From assembly GCA_937922435.1 (NCBI GenBank), contig CAKZVT010000046.1, positions 10,803 to 74,802 of the forward strand: DNA of 64,000 nucleotides. Direction: 5' to 3'. Both the position numbers and the translations under genes were made by a program. Under the pieces are notes generated by a model, which worked only from the letters and a program-made list of their open reading frames with translations, did no database searches and was not told the origin of the DNA. The number at the start of each line of letters is the position of its first letter. Positions within the stretch are counted from its first letter, which is position 1. Below are positions 16,036 to 23,849 of this stretch, in pieces. The stretch is from an uncultured Prevotella sp. GTDB taxonomy: Bacteria > Bacteroidota > Bacteroidia > Bacteroidales > Bacteroidaceae.

Positions 16036-16980
16036 ATGCCTACTTTCAAGGAATTATTGGCCGCTTCAATCAAGTCGAAAGACACGGAAGAGAGGCTTGA
16101 CATGCTCTTCAACCGACCCGTAGGGCTGGTTATGGCGTTGGCAGGCAAGCGTCTCGGCATACACCCCAACGCCATCACGGCGGTGTCGGTGGTGCTCGGA
16201 GTGGCGGCTGCGTGGATGTTCTATCATACCGACTTGACGCACAACTTGCTCGGGGTGCTGCTGCTGATGACGGCCAACTTCTGCGACTCGGCCGACGGAC
16301 AGCTGGCCCGGTTGACGGGGAAGAAAACCCTTGTGGGGCGCGTCATCGACGGTTTTGCAGGCGACATCTGGTTTTTCAGCATATACTTCGCCCTCTGTTG
16401 CCGCATGACGTGGCAACCCATGCCCGGCAATGTGGACGCAGTTTGGGGTGTGTGGATATGGGTGTTGGCGTTCGTCGCCGGTATGCTATGCCATTCTCCG
16501 CAAAGCTCCCTGGCCGACTATTATAGGCAAATACACCTGCTCTTCCTCAACGGAAAGGAAGGAAGCGAGCTTGACACATACGCCAACCAGCGTGCAATAT
16601 ACGAGGGGCTGCCCAAGGGCAGTCCGCTGATTGCGAAGATGTTTTACTTCAACTACGCCAACTACTGCAAGAGCCAGGAGCGGCGCACGCCTGCCTTCCA
16701 GCGGCTGTCGGCGGCAATCAAGGCCGCATACGGCGACGTTTCAGGCATGCCGCAGGCGCTTAGGAGCGAGTTCCTTGACGGCAGCCGGCCGCTCATGAAG
16801 TACACAAACATACTCACGTTCAACGCCCGTGCCATCTGCATCTACGCCACATGCCTGTGCGGATGCCCGTGGGTGTACATGCTGTTGGAGGTGACCGTGT
16901 TCACCTTAATATATATATACATGCACAAGCGGCACGAAGGCTTGTGCGAAACAATAACCAAAAAGATACCAATTGATTAA
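16036..16980 (+). CDS. CDP-alcohol phosphatidyltransferase family membrane enzyme
   Basis: 314 residues. The family motif is seen at about residues 80-110: DSADGQLARLTGKKTLVG, then RVIDGFAGD. The first Asp pair, DG, AR and the glycine eight residues later all fit D-x2-DG-x2-AR-x8-G-x3-D. The fourth aspartate, however, is five rather than four residues after the third (DGFAGD instead of DxxxD). Hydrophobic helices lie on both sides (AITAVSVVLGVAAAWMF; IWFFSIYFALC; VWIWVLAFVAGML; CPWVYMLLEVTVFTLIYIY). The family transfers an alcohol phosphate from a CDP-linked donor, in the inner membrane. A ~100-residue loop (about 165-265) is soluble. It overlaps the next gene by 8 bp. Confidence 0.85.
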   Translation: MPTFKELLAASIKSKDTEERLDMLFNRPVGLVMALAGKRLGIHPNAITAVSVVLGVAAAWMFYHTDLTHNLLGVLLLMTANFCDSADGQLARLTGKKTLVGRVIDGFAGDIWFFSIYFALCCRMTWQPMPGNVDAVWGVWIWVLAFVAGMLCHSPQSSLADYYRQIHLLFLNGKEGSELDTYANQRAIYEGLPKGSPLIAKMFYFNYANYCKSQERRTPAFQRLSAAIKAAYGDVSGMPQALRSEFLDGSRPLMKYTNILTFNARAICIYATCLCGCPWVYMLLEVTVFTLIYIYMHKRHEGLCETITKKIPID

Positions 16981-17686
16981 AGGCTACATATTCGATTACG
17001 GCGGAACGCTCGACACTGCAGGCCGCCATTGGGGCAAAGTGTTGTGGAACGCTTACCTGAAATGCGGCGTGCCCGTAGACGAAATGCAGTTTCGCGAAGC
17101 ATATGTGTACGCCGAGCGCAGGCTCGGTTCGCAGCCAATCATCAAGCCCGACTTCACGTTTTACAATACGCTTGACAAGAAATTGGAGATAGAATTGCAA
17201 TACCTTGCCGCGCAAGACGTGCTCCGCATGCCTGCGGAAGACATCGATGCGCTGCGCAAAAGCATGCTCGACGGCATATATGAGGATGTAAAGCGTGAGA
17301 CGGCGAGAAGCCGCGAGGTGCTGGCGGAGGTCAAAAAGGATTATCCTACGGCGTTGGTCAGCAACTTTTACGGCAACATCTGTACCGTATTGCGCGAGTT
17401 CGGGCTTGACGGTTTGTTTGACAAAGTGATAGAATCAGCCGTGGTCGGAGTAAGGAAACCCGACCCTCAAATCTTCGTTTTCGGCGCGGAAGCGTTGGGA
17501 TTGAAGCCGGAAGAGACTGTAGTAGTCGGCGACAGCTACGACAAGGACATCGTTCCGGCCAGGCAGGCAGGCTGCCGCGCCGTATGGCTTAAAGGCGAAG
17601 GATGGGCGGAAAAGGCGTATGACGAAAGTCTGCCGGATGCCGTAATAACGGAACTTCGCCAAGTTTTAAACGTTCAATGGCCGTAA
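16973..17686 (+). CDS. HAD-superfamily hydrolase, TTG start
   Basis: 237 residues from TTG at 16973. No ATG fits because motif I begins at residue 7, and an upstream in-frame stop at 16955 limits choice. The 8-bp overlap with the preceding gene suggests coupled translation. Motif I is FDYGGTLD: the nucleophile D8 is present, but the usual second aspartate of DxDGT is glycine, as in some YihX-like phosphatases. Motif II is ALVSNFYGN, motif III/Lys is KPDPQIFVFGAEALGL, and motif IV is VVVGDSYDKDI. It is probably a phosphatase that removes phosphate from the product of the preceding transferase (inference). Confidence 0.8.
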   Translation: MIKGYIFDYGGTLDTAGRHWGKVLWNAYLKCGVPVDEMQFREAYVYAERRLGSQPIIKPDFTFYNTLDKKLEIELQYLAAQDVLRMPAEDIDALRKSMLDGIYEDVKRETARSREVLAEVKKDYPTALVSNFYGNICTVLREFGLDGLFDKVIESAVVGVRKPDPQIFVFGAEALGLKPEETVVVGDSYDKDIVPARQAGCRAVWLKGEGWAEKAYDESLPDAVITELRQVLNVQWP

Positions 17687-17717
17687 AGGTCTAAATGATA
17701 TACAACCCAGCACGATA

Positions 17718-20276
17718 ATGAGGACATTGCTTGTATTTCTCTTCGCATTGATGACGCAGGCTGTATGTGCGCAGATGATAACAGGGGTGGTGGTCGACGA
17801 GGAAAACGGAGACGCCATTCCATATCCTGCCTTGCAGTATAAAGGCGACGACAAGGCTATGGCTGGCGAGGCTACAGGCCGTTTCTCGATACCTCGGCGC
17901 ACGGATGAATACTTGACAATAAGCGCCGTAGGCTATAAGACTTTGCGAATATTGATAGGGGAGAATACCCCAAGCGAGATGCGCATTACGCTGAAGCCTG
18001 ACACCAAACAGCTGAAAGGTGTTACCGTAAAGGCCAAGCGCGGCAAGTACAGCAGGAAGAACAACCCGGCTGTGGAGCTGATGAAGCGCGTCATAGCGGC
18101 GAAGAAACGCACAGACCTAAGCAACCATGATTACTACCAGTACAATAAATATCAGAAGCTGACGCTTGCCGTCAACGACATAAGTCCTGAGGAGATAGAG
18201 CACGAAAAGACTAAAAACCGCCAATGGCTCTTGAACCAAATCGAGCTGTGTCCGTACAACAACAAACTCATATTGCCGCTGTCTGTGGACGAAACGGTAA
18301 CGCAAAACCTGTACAGGAAAGAGCCGAAGAAGGAAAAGACAATCATCCTCGGGCAGAACGCTACAGGTGTAAACGACCTCATACAGACAGGAGACATACT
18401 CAACACAGTGGTGAAAGACGTGTTTACGGACGTCGACTTGTACGACGACCAAATACGCCTGTTGCAGTATCCGTTCACCAGTCCAATAGGAAAGGACGCT
18501 GTAGCGTTCTACAGGTTTTACATAGTCGATACGGTAATGGTTGACCGCGACGAGTGCTTTCACCTTGAATTTACGCCCAACAATCCGCAAGATTTCGGCT
18601 TCAGGGGCGAAATATGGGTGCTTACAGACTCTACATTGCATGTCAAGAAATGCCAGTTGTCGTTGCCGAAAAGGAGCGATGTGAATTTCACCGACGCCCT
18701 TAATATCTTGCAAGAGTACACCAAGCTGCCAAACGGGGAGTGGGTTTTGACTACCGACGATATGACGGTGGAGCTGTCAGTGGCGAAGTTTCTTACAAAG
18801 GCAATTGTCATAAGGACCACGAGGATGACCGACTATGCCTTTGACCCCATCCCCGACAAGGCGTTCAAAGGCAAGGCAAAGGTGAAGTACGACCCACGCT
18901 CGAAGATGCGCGACGAGGCGTTTTGGAACGAGAACCGCACCGTAAGCCTGACAAAAAGCGAAGGGTCGATGGATTCGTTCATCAACAGCCTGACGAACAC
19001 ACGCGGTTTCAAATACCTGTTGTTCGGGTTGAAAGCCCTTATCGAGAACTATGTAGAGACAGGCACACAGAAGCATCCGAGCAAGGTAGACATAGGTCCT
19101 ATCAACACGATGATTAGCACAAACTTCATCGACGACGTGCGTACCAGAGTCAGTGCGCAGACTACCGCCAACCTGAACCCTCACCTCTTCTTGTCGGGAT
19201 ATTATGCGCGCGGATGGAAAAGCAAGAAGAACTACTATAAGGGACAGCTGACATACTCGTTCAACAAGAAAGAATACATGCCGTGGGAATTTCCCAAGCG
19301 CACGTTGACTTTTACCTCTACTTATGACGTTTGCTCGCCTTCTGACAAGTTCATGCCAACCGACAAGGACAACGTGTTCACCGCTTTCAAGTGGACGGAA
19401 GTGGACAAGATGATGTTCTACAACCGCCAGGAACTGCTTTTTGAGTATGAACAGGACTGGGGATTCAAGACTACCGTCGGCCTGAAAACGGAAGAGAACG
19501 AGGCTTGCGGAGGGTTGTACTTTTCGCCGCTGTCGCTTTACGACCCCGACAATCCTGCCGTGCGGCACGGCAAGTTCCGAACGACCGAGGCGCGTTTCGA
19601 AATCAGGTACGCACCGGGAGAGACGTACGTCAACACGAAACAGCGCAGGCTGAGGGTGAACTTCGACCCTCCAGTCTTCACATTAAGCCACACAGTCGGC
19701 GTGAAAGGCGTGCTCGGGGGCGACTACAACTACAACTTTACAGAGGCGTCGGTGTACAAACGCTTTTGGCTGAACAGCTGGGGCAAGCTCGACGTGTCGC
19801 TGAAAGGCGGAGTGCAATGGAACAAAGTGCCGTTCCCACTGCTCATAATGCCTGCGGCAAACCTGTCGTACATCGTGGAGGACGAGACGTTTAACCTTAT
19901 CAATAACATGGAATTCCTGAATGACAGGTATGCTTCGCTCGACGTGTCGTGGGACTTGAACGGCAAAATCTTCAACCGCATCCCCCTGTTGAAGCACCTG
20001 AAGTGGCGTGAATTCCTTGGAATAAAGTGCCTGTGGGGCACACTTACCGACAAGAACAACCCCAACCTGGCGCGCAATGCAGGCAACCCGCTGCTGATGC
20101 AGTTCCCAGAAGGCTCGTATGTGATGGACCCTCACCGCCCATACATTGAGCTGGTAGCCGGGATTCACAATATTTTCAAGATATTCCACGTGCAGTATGT
20201 CCATAGGCTTAACTACAACAATCTGCCTACGGCGACGAAGAACGGCGTGAGGATAATGATGAGATTGACATTCTAA
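17718..20276 (+). CDS. DUF5686 family outer-membrane protein with carboxypeptidase-regulatory-like N-terminus
   Basis: 852 residues. Signal peptide MRTLLVFLFALMTQAVCAQ. An N-terminal CarboxypepD_reg-like domain spans residues ~20-95 (ITGVVVDEENGDAIPYP...VGYKTLRI). The rest matches my memory of the DUF5686 family (~800-850 residues, Bacteroidetes only): KYSRKNNPAVELMKRVI after the domain, and beta-strand-rich C-terminal repeats ending in IMMRLTF, a typical outer-membrane barrel terminus. It starts 31 bp after the HAD gene with no visible promoter, so it may share the cassette's transcript. Function of the family is unknown; envelope localisation is inferred. Confidence 0.8.
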   Translation: MRTLLVFLFALMTQAVCAQMITGVVVDEENGDAIPYPALQYKGDDKAMAGEATGRFSIPRRTDEYLTISAVGYKTLRILIGENTPSEMRITLKPDTKQLKGVTVKAKRGKYSRKNNPAVELMKRVIAAKKRTDLSNHDYYQYNKYQKLTLAVNDISPEEIEHEKTKNRQWLLNQIELCPYNNKLILPLSVDETVTQNLYRKEPKKEKTIILGQNATGVNDLIQTGDILNTVVKDVFTDVDLYDDQIRLLQYPFTSPIGKDAVAFYRFYIVDTVMVDRDECFHLEFTPNNPQDFGFRGEIWVLTDSTLHVKKCQLSLPKRSDVNFTDALNILQEYTKLPNGEWVLTTDDMTVELSVAKFLTKAIVIRTTRMTDYAFDPIPDKAFKGKAKVKYDPRSKMRDEAFWNENRTVSLTKSEGSMDSFINSLTNTRGFKYLLFGLKALIENYVETGTQKHPSKVDIGPINTMISTNFIDDVRTRVSAQTTANLNPHLFLSGYYARGWKSKKNYYKGQLTYSFNKKEYMPWEFPKRTLTFTSTYDVCSPSDKFMPTDKDNVFTAFKWTEVDKMMFYNRQELLFEYEQDWGFKTTVGLKTEENEACGGLYFSPLSLYDPDNPAVRHGKFRTTEARFEIRYAPGETYVNTKQRRLRVNFDPPVFTLSHTVGVKGVLGGDYNYNFTEASVYKRFWLNSWGKLDVSLKGGVQWNKVPFPLLIMPAANLSYIVEDETFNLINNMEFLNDRYASLDVSWDLNGKIFNRIPLLKHLKWREFLGIKCLWGTLTDKNNPNLARNAGNPLLMQFPEGSYVMDPHRPYIELVAGIHNIFKIFHVQYVHRLNYNNLPTATKNGVRIMMRLTF

Positions 20277-20284
20277 AATATTAA

Positions 20285-20405
20285 AAAGCAATAAAGGAGT
20301 AAGGAGGGAAGAAGTAAGCAGGTTGCTACTTGCAAAATAAACGACTACAATGACGCAATTAAGACAGCCCGTGTAACTCTACTTACTCCTTCACTCCTTA
20401 CTGCT
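20285..20405. repeat. Low-complexity inverted repeat (AGGAGTAAGGAG / CTCCTTACTCCTT)
   Basis: Degenerate GGAGTAA-type tandem repeats on the left arm (about 20285-20320) face CTTACTCCTTCACTCC on the right (about 20376-20405), forming an imperfect hairpin in the 152-bp gap between the DUF5686 and thioesterase genes. It is one of several such tracts in the window. Confidence 0.6.
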
Positions 20406-20428
20406 TTTACTACCCAAAACACAAGACC

Positions 20429-20914
20429 ATGAGAAAAATCAAGAACCCTTTTGCACACCGTGATGGCTACGACTGCTTCGGATGCAGCCCGGCGAACCCC
20501 ATCGGAATACACATGGAGTTTTACGAAGACGGGGACGAGGTAATCAGCTTCTGGAATCCCAAGACACACTACCAAGGCTGGTTTGACACCATGCATGGCG
20601 GCATACTGGCCACCATGGCCGACGAGACAGCGGCCTGGACGATGTTCCGCAAGCTACAGACCACGGGAATGACCAGTAAACTTGAACTGCGATACAAGAA
20701 GCCCGTGATGACTACCGAAGGGCAAATCACCGTGCGCGGACGCATTGCCGAGCAGCGGCGCAACCTCGTAACAATCGACGTGACGATAGAAAACGCCCAT
20801 GGCGACGTATGTGTCGAGGCGCGTGCCGTTTACTTCGCATTCGACAAGCGCAAGGCTGAAGAGATGGGCTTCACGTCGTGCGAGCTTGAGGGTGACGAAC
20901 TGCTGCCGATGTAG
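20429..20914 (+). CDS. PaaI-type hotdog-fold thioesterase
   Basis: 161 residues, cytoplasmic. The hotdog core is seen as FDTMHGGILATMADETAAWTM (residues ~51-71), where HGG and the acidic D/E in the helix are the usual active-site elements of PaaI/YdiI-type acyl-CoA thioesterases. It is followed by LELRYKKPVMTTEGQITVRGRI and a last strand VCVEARAVYFAFD. An extra N-terminal cysteine pair (DCFGCSPANPIGIHM) is common in this Bacteroidetes subfamily. Substrate is unknown. It is convergent with the 5-FTHF cyclo-ligase gene, with a very long hairpin between them. Confidence 0.82.
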   Translation: MRKIKNPFAHRDGYDCFGCSPANPIGIHMEFYEDGDEVISFWNPKTHYQGWFDTMHGGILATMADETAAWTMFRKLQTTGMTSKLELRYKKPVMTTEGQITVRGRIAEQRRNLVTIDVTIENAHGDVCVEARAVYFAFDKRKAEEMGFTSCELEGDELLPM

Positions 20915-20953
20915 TCGTCAGCATCAGTTACACGGACGAGAGTAGGGCAGTAT

Positions 20954-21038
20954 GTAAAACGCCGTCTTTCGCCGCACAAAAGACCATCTTTTAGCTTGTA
21001 AAAAGCGGTCTTTTGTGCGGCGAAAGACGGCGTTTTGC
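20954..21038. repeat. Intergenic hairpin array copy 4, forming a 32-bp stem between convergent genes
   Basis: The arms 20954-20985 and 21007-21038 pair over 32 positions (31 Watson-Crick plus one G-T) around a 21-base loop, which itself contains an ATCTTTTAGC/TGTAAAA core. The base sequence belongs to the same AAAAGRCSGYCTTTT family as the other arrays. It could act as a bidirectional terminator for the thioesterase and cyclo-ligase genes. Nothing else was seen in 20915-21105. Confidence 0.85.
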
Positions 21039-21105
21039 AAAGTCCTTGTCTGCCTGGGACTTTGCCTGCTGCGTACAGGCGTTTTTCAGGATGCCGCTTT
21101 GAGTG

Positions 21106-21645
21106 TCATATAATGCAGTCCATCGTAACGTCGTTCAAGTCTGACGGTACGGCCTCCACTTTTTGGAAGTCGAAGCATAGCCCGATTTTGTATGCGTTGG
21201 CGGCTTTCGGCAGGAAGCGGTCGTAATATCCTTTGCCGCGGCCGAGGCGGTGTCCCAGTGGGTCGAAAGCCATGCCGGGCACTACGGCTACGTCAATCCT
21301 GCTGTATGCGGTGTATGTAGTGCCGGTAGGTTCCATGATGCCGTAGCTTCCCGGGGCAAGGTCGGCGGCGTTACAATAAGTGCGTATTTCCATGTTTTCG
21401 CCGTCTATAACGCGCGGTAGCAGTACCGTCTTGCCGTGTTGTACAAGCATGTCGACTGTATCGTGCGTGTACACTTCGTCGGGCTGAGAGTAATACATTA
21501 GTATCGTCTTGGCGTTGGTTACCGCAGGGTGGGCGAGCAGCCGTGATATGACAGGAAGCGACAACTCTTCCAGTTCATGTACGGAGAATTGCCGCTTTAT
21601 GTCCTTTATGCGTTTGCGCAGTGTGCGCTTGTCGTAGTCTGTCAT
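21106..21645 (-). CDS. 5-formyltetrahydrofolate cyclo-ligase
   Basis: 179 residues, the usual length. It converts 5-formyl-THF to 5,10-methenyl-THF using ATP, in the cytoplasm. The basic N-terminus DYDKRTLRKRIKDIKRQ binds ATP phosphate. The C-terminal signature VVPGMAFDPLGHRLGRGKGYYDRFL is complete (GxGxGYYDR). It is the last gene of a minus-strand run with S41 protease and dCMP deaminase; folate and dCMP deamination both serve thymidylate and purine supply. A 17-bp perfect inverted repeat lies just upstream (21658-21705). Confidence 0.92.
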   Translation of the reverse strand: MTDYDKRTLRKRIKDIKRQFSVHELEELSLPVISRLLAHPAVTNAKTILMYYSQPDEVYTHDTVDMLVQHGKTVLLPRVIDGENMEIRTYCNAADLAPGSYGIMEPTGTTYTAYSRIDVAVVPGMAFDPLGHRLGRGKGYYDRFLPKAANAYKIGLCFDFQKVEAVPSDLNDVTMDCII

Positions 21646-21657
21646 GCTCTTTGGAAA

Positions 21658-21705
21658 TTAAGAGTTAAGAAAATATGCCTTGTAAGTAATTTTCTTAACT
21701 CTTAA
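21658..21705. repeat. Perfect inverted repeat in low-complexity TTAAGAGTTAAG tract
   Basis: TTAAGAGTTAAGAAAAT at the left faces ATTTTCTTAACTCTTAA at the right in the 63-bp gap between the S41 protease and cyclo-ligase genes. Further TTAATTC units follow into the end of the protease gene. Possible attenuator. Confidence 0.65.
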
Positions 21706-21708
21706 TTC

Positions 21709-23337
21709 TTAATTCTTAACTCTTTTCGGGAATGCTTCGCCGCGTTTGAAAACGTCTATGGCCGACTTAATCGCGTTGTCGTCGAGGTTTAGGTACTCAA
21801 TCCAGTCTTCCTCGTCCATGATGTTGTATATTATGCGGCTGTTGATGAAAGTCTTTAGCAGGTTGTACGATTTCTTTATCATTAGGTTTCGCCTCTTGAG
21901 CCCGTTCTTGTCGGCGTATGTGGCGAATTTGTCTACTGTGTGCTGCTTGTCAAGATAATCTGACAGCTCTTGCATCGTCTCGAACTTGCTGAGCTTCGGG
22001 CGGTTCTCGTCGGTGTAGACGAAGGCGTACTGTATGATAAGTCCGCTCATGGCCGCCTCTTTGTAGTAGGACGTCATGTCGAGAGTGTCTTCAGGAACGA
22101 AAATGTCAGGCGTAATTCCGCCGCCTCCGTACACGGTGCGCCCAATGCTGGTGTGGTAAGCCGGACCTGTATGCTTTATGCTGTCTTGCGAGAAGAACTC
22201 TCCGTGCTGGTATCTAGCAAGCAGGTCTTCCTCGTAATCTTGGTTGTCGCCGGCTGTGTAAGGCTTTTGTATGCAGCGGCCCGAGGGTGTGTAATAGCGC
22301 GCGACGGTGAGGCGTATCATTGAGCCGTCGGGGAATTCGAGCTGCTGTTGTACCAGTCCCTTGCCGAATGAGCGGCGTCCGATTATAGTAGCCCGGTCGT
22401 TGTCTTGCATGGCACCGGCAAAAATCTCCGAAGCCGATGCCGACCCCTCATTGATTAGTACCACCAAAGGAATGTTCTGGTAGCTGCCGCGGCCGTCGCT
22501 CTTGTAGTCCTGGCGTGGCGATTTGCGCCCTTCGGTGTACACTATGAGGCGGTTTTTGGGCAGGAATTCGTTTGCCATCTGCACGGCCGACTTCAGGTAG
22601 CCGCCCGTATTGTCGCGCAAGTCGATTATCAGGTTGCTGAAACCTTCCTGCGACAAGCTTGCAAGCGCGATGAGAAGTTCGGGATAAGTGTTCTCTCCGA
22701 AATTCTTGATTTTTATATAACCGGTACTGTCGTCAATCATGTAAGCCGCGCTTACGCTCTTTTGCGGAATGTCGCCGCGCGTTATGGTGAACTGCCTTAC
22801 TTTCTTTTCCCCGTATCTTACAATGCCGATTTTCACTTTCGTGTCCTTCGGACCTTTCAGGCGGCGCATGGCTTCATCGTTGGTTACAATCTTGCCTACG
22901 AACGGTTTGCCGTCAACGCTTACAATCTTGTCGCCTGCACGTATGCCTGCTTGGTCGGCCGGTCCGTTCTTAACAACGCCTTGTACATGGATGGTGTCAT
23001 TACGGATGACAAACTCTATGCCTACACCTGAGAACGAACCTTTAAGGTCGTCGGTGGCTTTCTGTACGTCTTTCGCGCTGATGTAGACGGAATGAGGGTC
23101 GAGGTCGGCCAGTATTTGCGGTATTGCCATGTCGACAAGCGAGTCGATGTTCACCTTGTCGACGTATTGGTCGTCGATGATGTGCAGCAGGTTGTTTAGC
23201 CTGTTGCTACCTGAATTTATTATGTTTAGCCTGTTGCCGGAGAAATGGTTGGCGTAGAATGTTCCGATGACAATGCCTATGACTACGCACAAGGCCATCA
23301 CCAGAGGCATGATGCGGCTTGACTTATTTTGTCTCAT
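21709..23337 (-). CDS. S41 family C-terminal processing peptidase with PDZ domain
   Basis: 542 residues. An N-terminal signal anchor (IMPLVMALCVVIGIVIGTFYANHF) places it in the periplasm. The PDZ domain is at about residues 85-185 (GVGIEFVIRNDTIHVQGVVKNGPADQAGIRAGDKI). The peptidase core shows the Ser region INEGSASASEIFAGAMQDNDRA and the Lys region GRRSFGKGLVQQQ of the Ser/Lys dyad. The C-terminal ~130 residues are helical and typical of Bacteroidetes CtpA-like enzymes. It likely trims or degrades periplasmic and outer-membrane proteins. It overlaps the upstream deaminase gene by 14 bp, so the two are co-transcribed. Confidence 0.92.
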   Translation of the reverse strand: MRQNKSSRIMPLVMALCVVIGIVIGTFYANHFSGNRLNIINSGSNRLNNLLHIIDDQYVDKVNIDSLVDMAIPQILADLDPHSVYISAKDVQKATDDLKGSFSGVGIEFVIRNDTIHVQGVVKNGPADQAGIRAGDKIVSVDGKPFVGKIVTNDEAMRRLKGPKDTKVKIGIVRYGEKKVRQFTITRGDIPQKSVSAAYMIDDSTGYIKIKNFGENTYPELLIALASLSQEGFSNLIIDLRDNTGGYLKSAVQMANEFLPKNRLIVYTEGRKSPRQDYKSDGRGSYQNIPLVVLINEGSASASEIFAGAMQDNDRATIIGRRSFGKGLVQQQLEFPDGSMIRLTVARYYTPSGRCIQKPYTAGDNQDYEEDLLARYQHGEFFSQDSIKHTGPAYHTSIGRTVYGGGGITPDIFVPEDTLDMTSYYKEAAMSGLIIQYAFVYTDENRPKLSKFETMQELSDYLDKQHTVDKFATYADKNGLKRRNLMIKKSYNLLKTFINSRIIYNIMDEEDWIEYLNLDDNAIKSAIDVFKRGEAFPKRVKN

Positions 23338-23770
23338 ATTCGTCAGGGTTTATGTAATCAACTTCAATGTTGGCTTTTCTTAATAGGTTTATGCCGTCTT
23401 CCAGCCTGTATTTCTCTGCGTAGACAACGCGTTTTATGCCTGACTGAATGATGAGTTTAGAGCATTCGATGCATGGTGCGGCCGTGACGTAAAGCGTAGA
23501 ACCGTCACTGTTGTTTGAGCTTCGTGCCAGTTTTGTTATTGCATTTGCCTCGGCGTGCAGCACGTATGGCTTGGTGATGTTGTTCTCGTCTTCGCATATG
23601 TTTTCAAAACCGCTTGGCGTGCCGTTGTAACCGTCGCTTATTATCATCTTGTCTTTGACAACAAGCGCGCCCACTTTGCGGCGTTCACAATAACTGTTTT
23701 CCGCCCAAATGCGTGCCATGCGCAGGTATCGTAAGTCCAGCAGCAGTTGTTTGTCGTCTTTTCCGGTCAT
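23324..23770 (-). CDS. dCMP/cytidine deaminase family protein (ComEB-like)
   Basis: 148 residues from MTGKDDKQLLLDLRYLRMA (ATG at 23770); an in-frame ATG at 23812 adds 14 residues that lack family resemblance. Zinc motifs are HAEANAI (His and catalytic Glu) and PCIEC (two Cys). SDGYNGTPSGFENIC is typical of dCMP deaminases, which give dUMP for thymidylate synthesis. Cytoplasmic. It sits between the M3 peptidase (79-bp gap) and S41 protease (14-bp overlap). Confidence 0.88.
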   Translation of the reverse strand: MTGKDDKQLLLDLRYLRMARIWAENSYCERRKVGALVVKDKMIISDGYNGTPSGFENICEDENNITKPYVLHAEANAITKLARSSNNSDGSTLYVTAAPCIECSKLIIQSGIKRVVYAEKYRLEDGINLLRKANIEVDYINPDEYETK

Positions 23771-23849
23771 GATGTTTGTTTTTTCATTGAGAAAGAAACG
23801 TTGTTGGTGCAAGTTCTTCTTGCAATCCGTCTTCCCCGTTTATGTCTTT

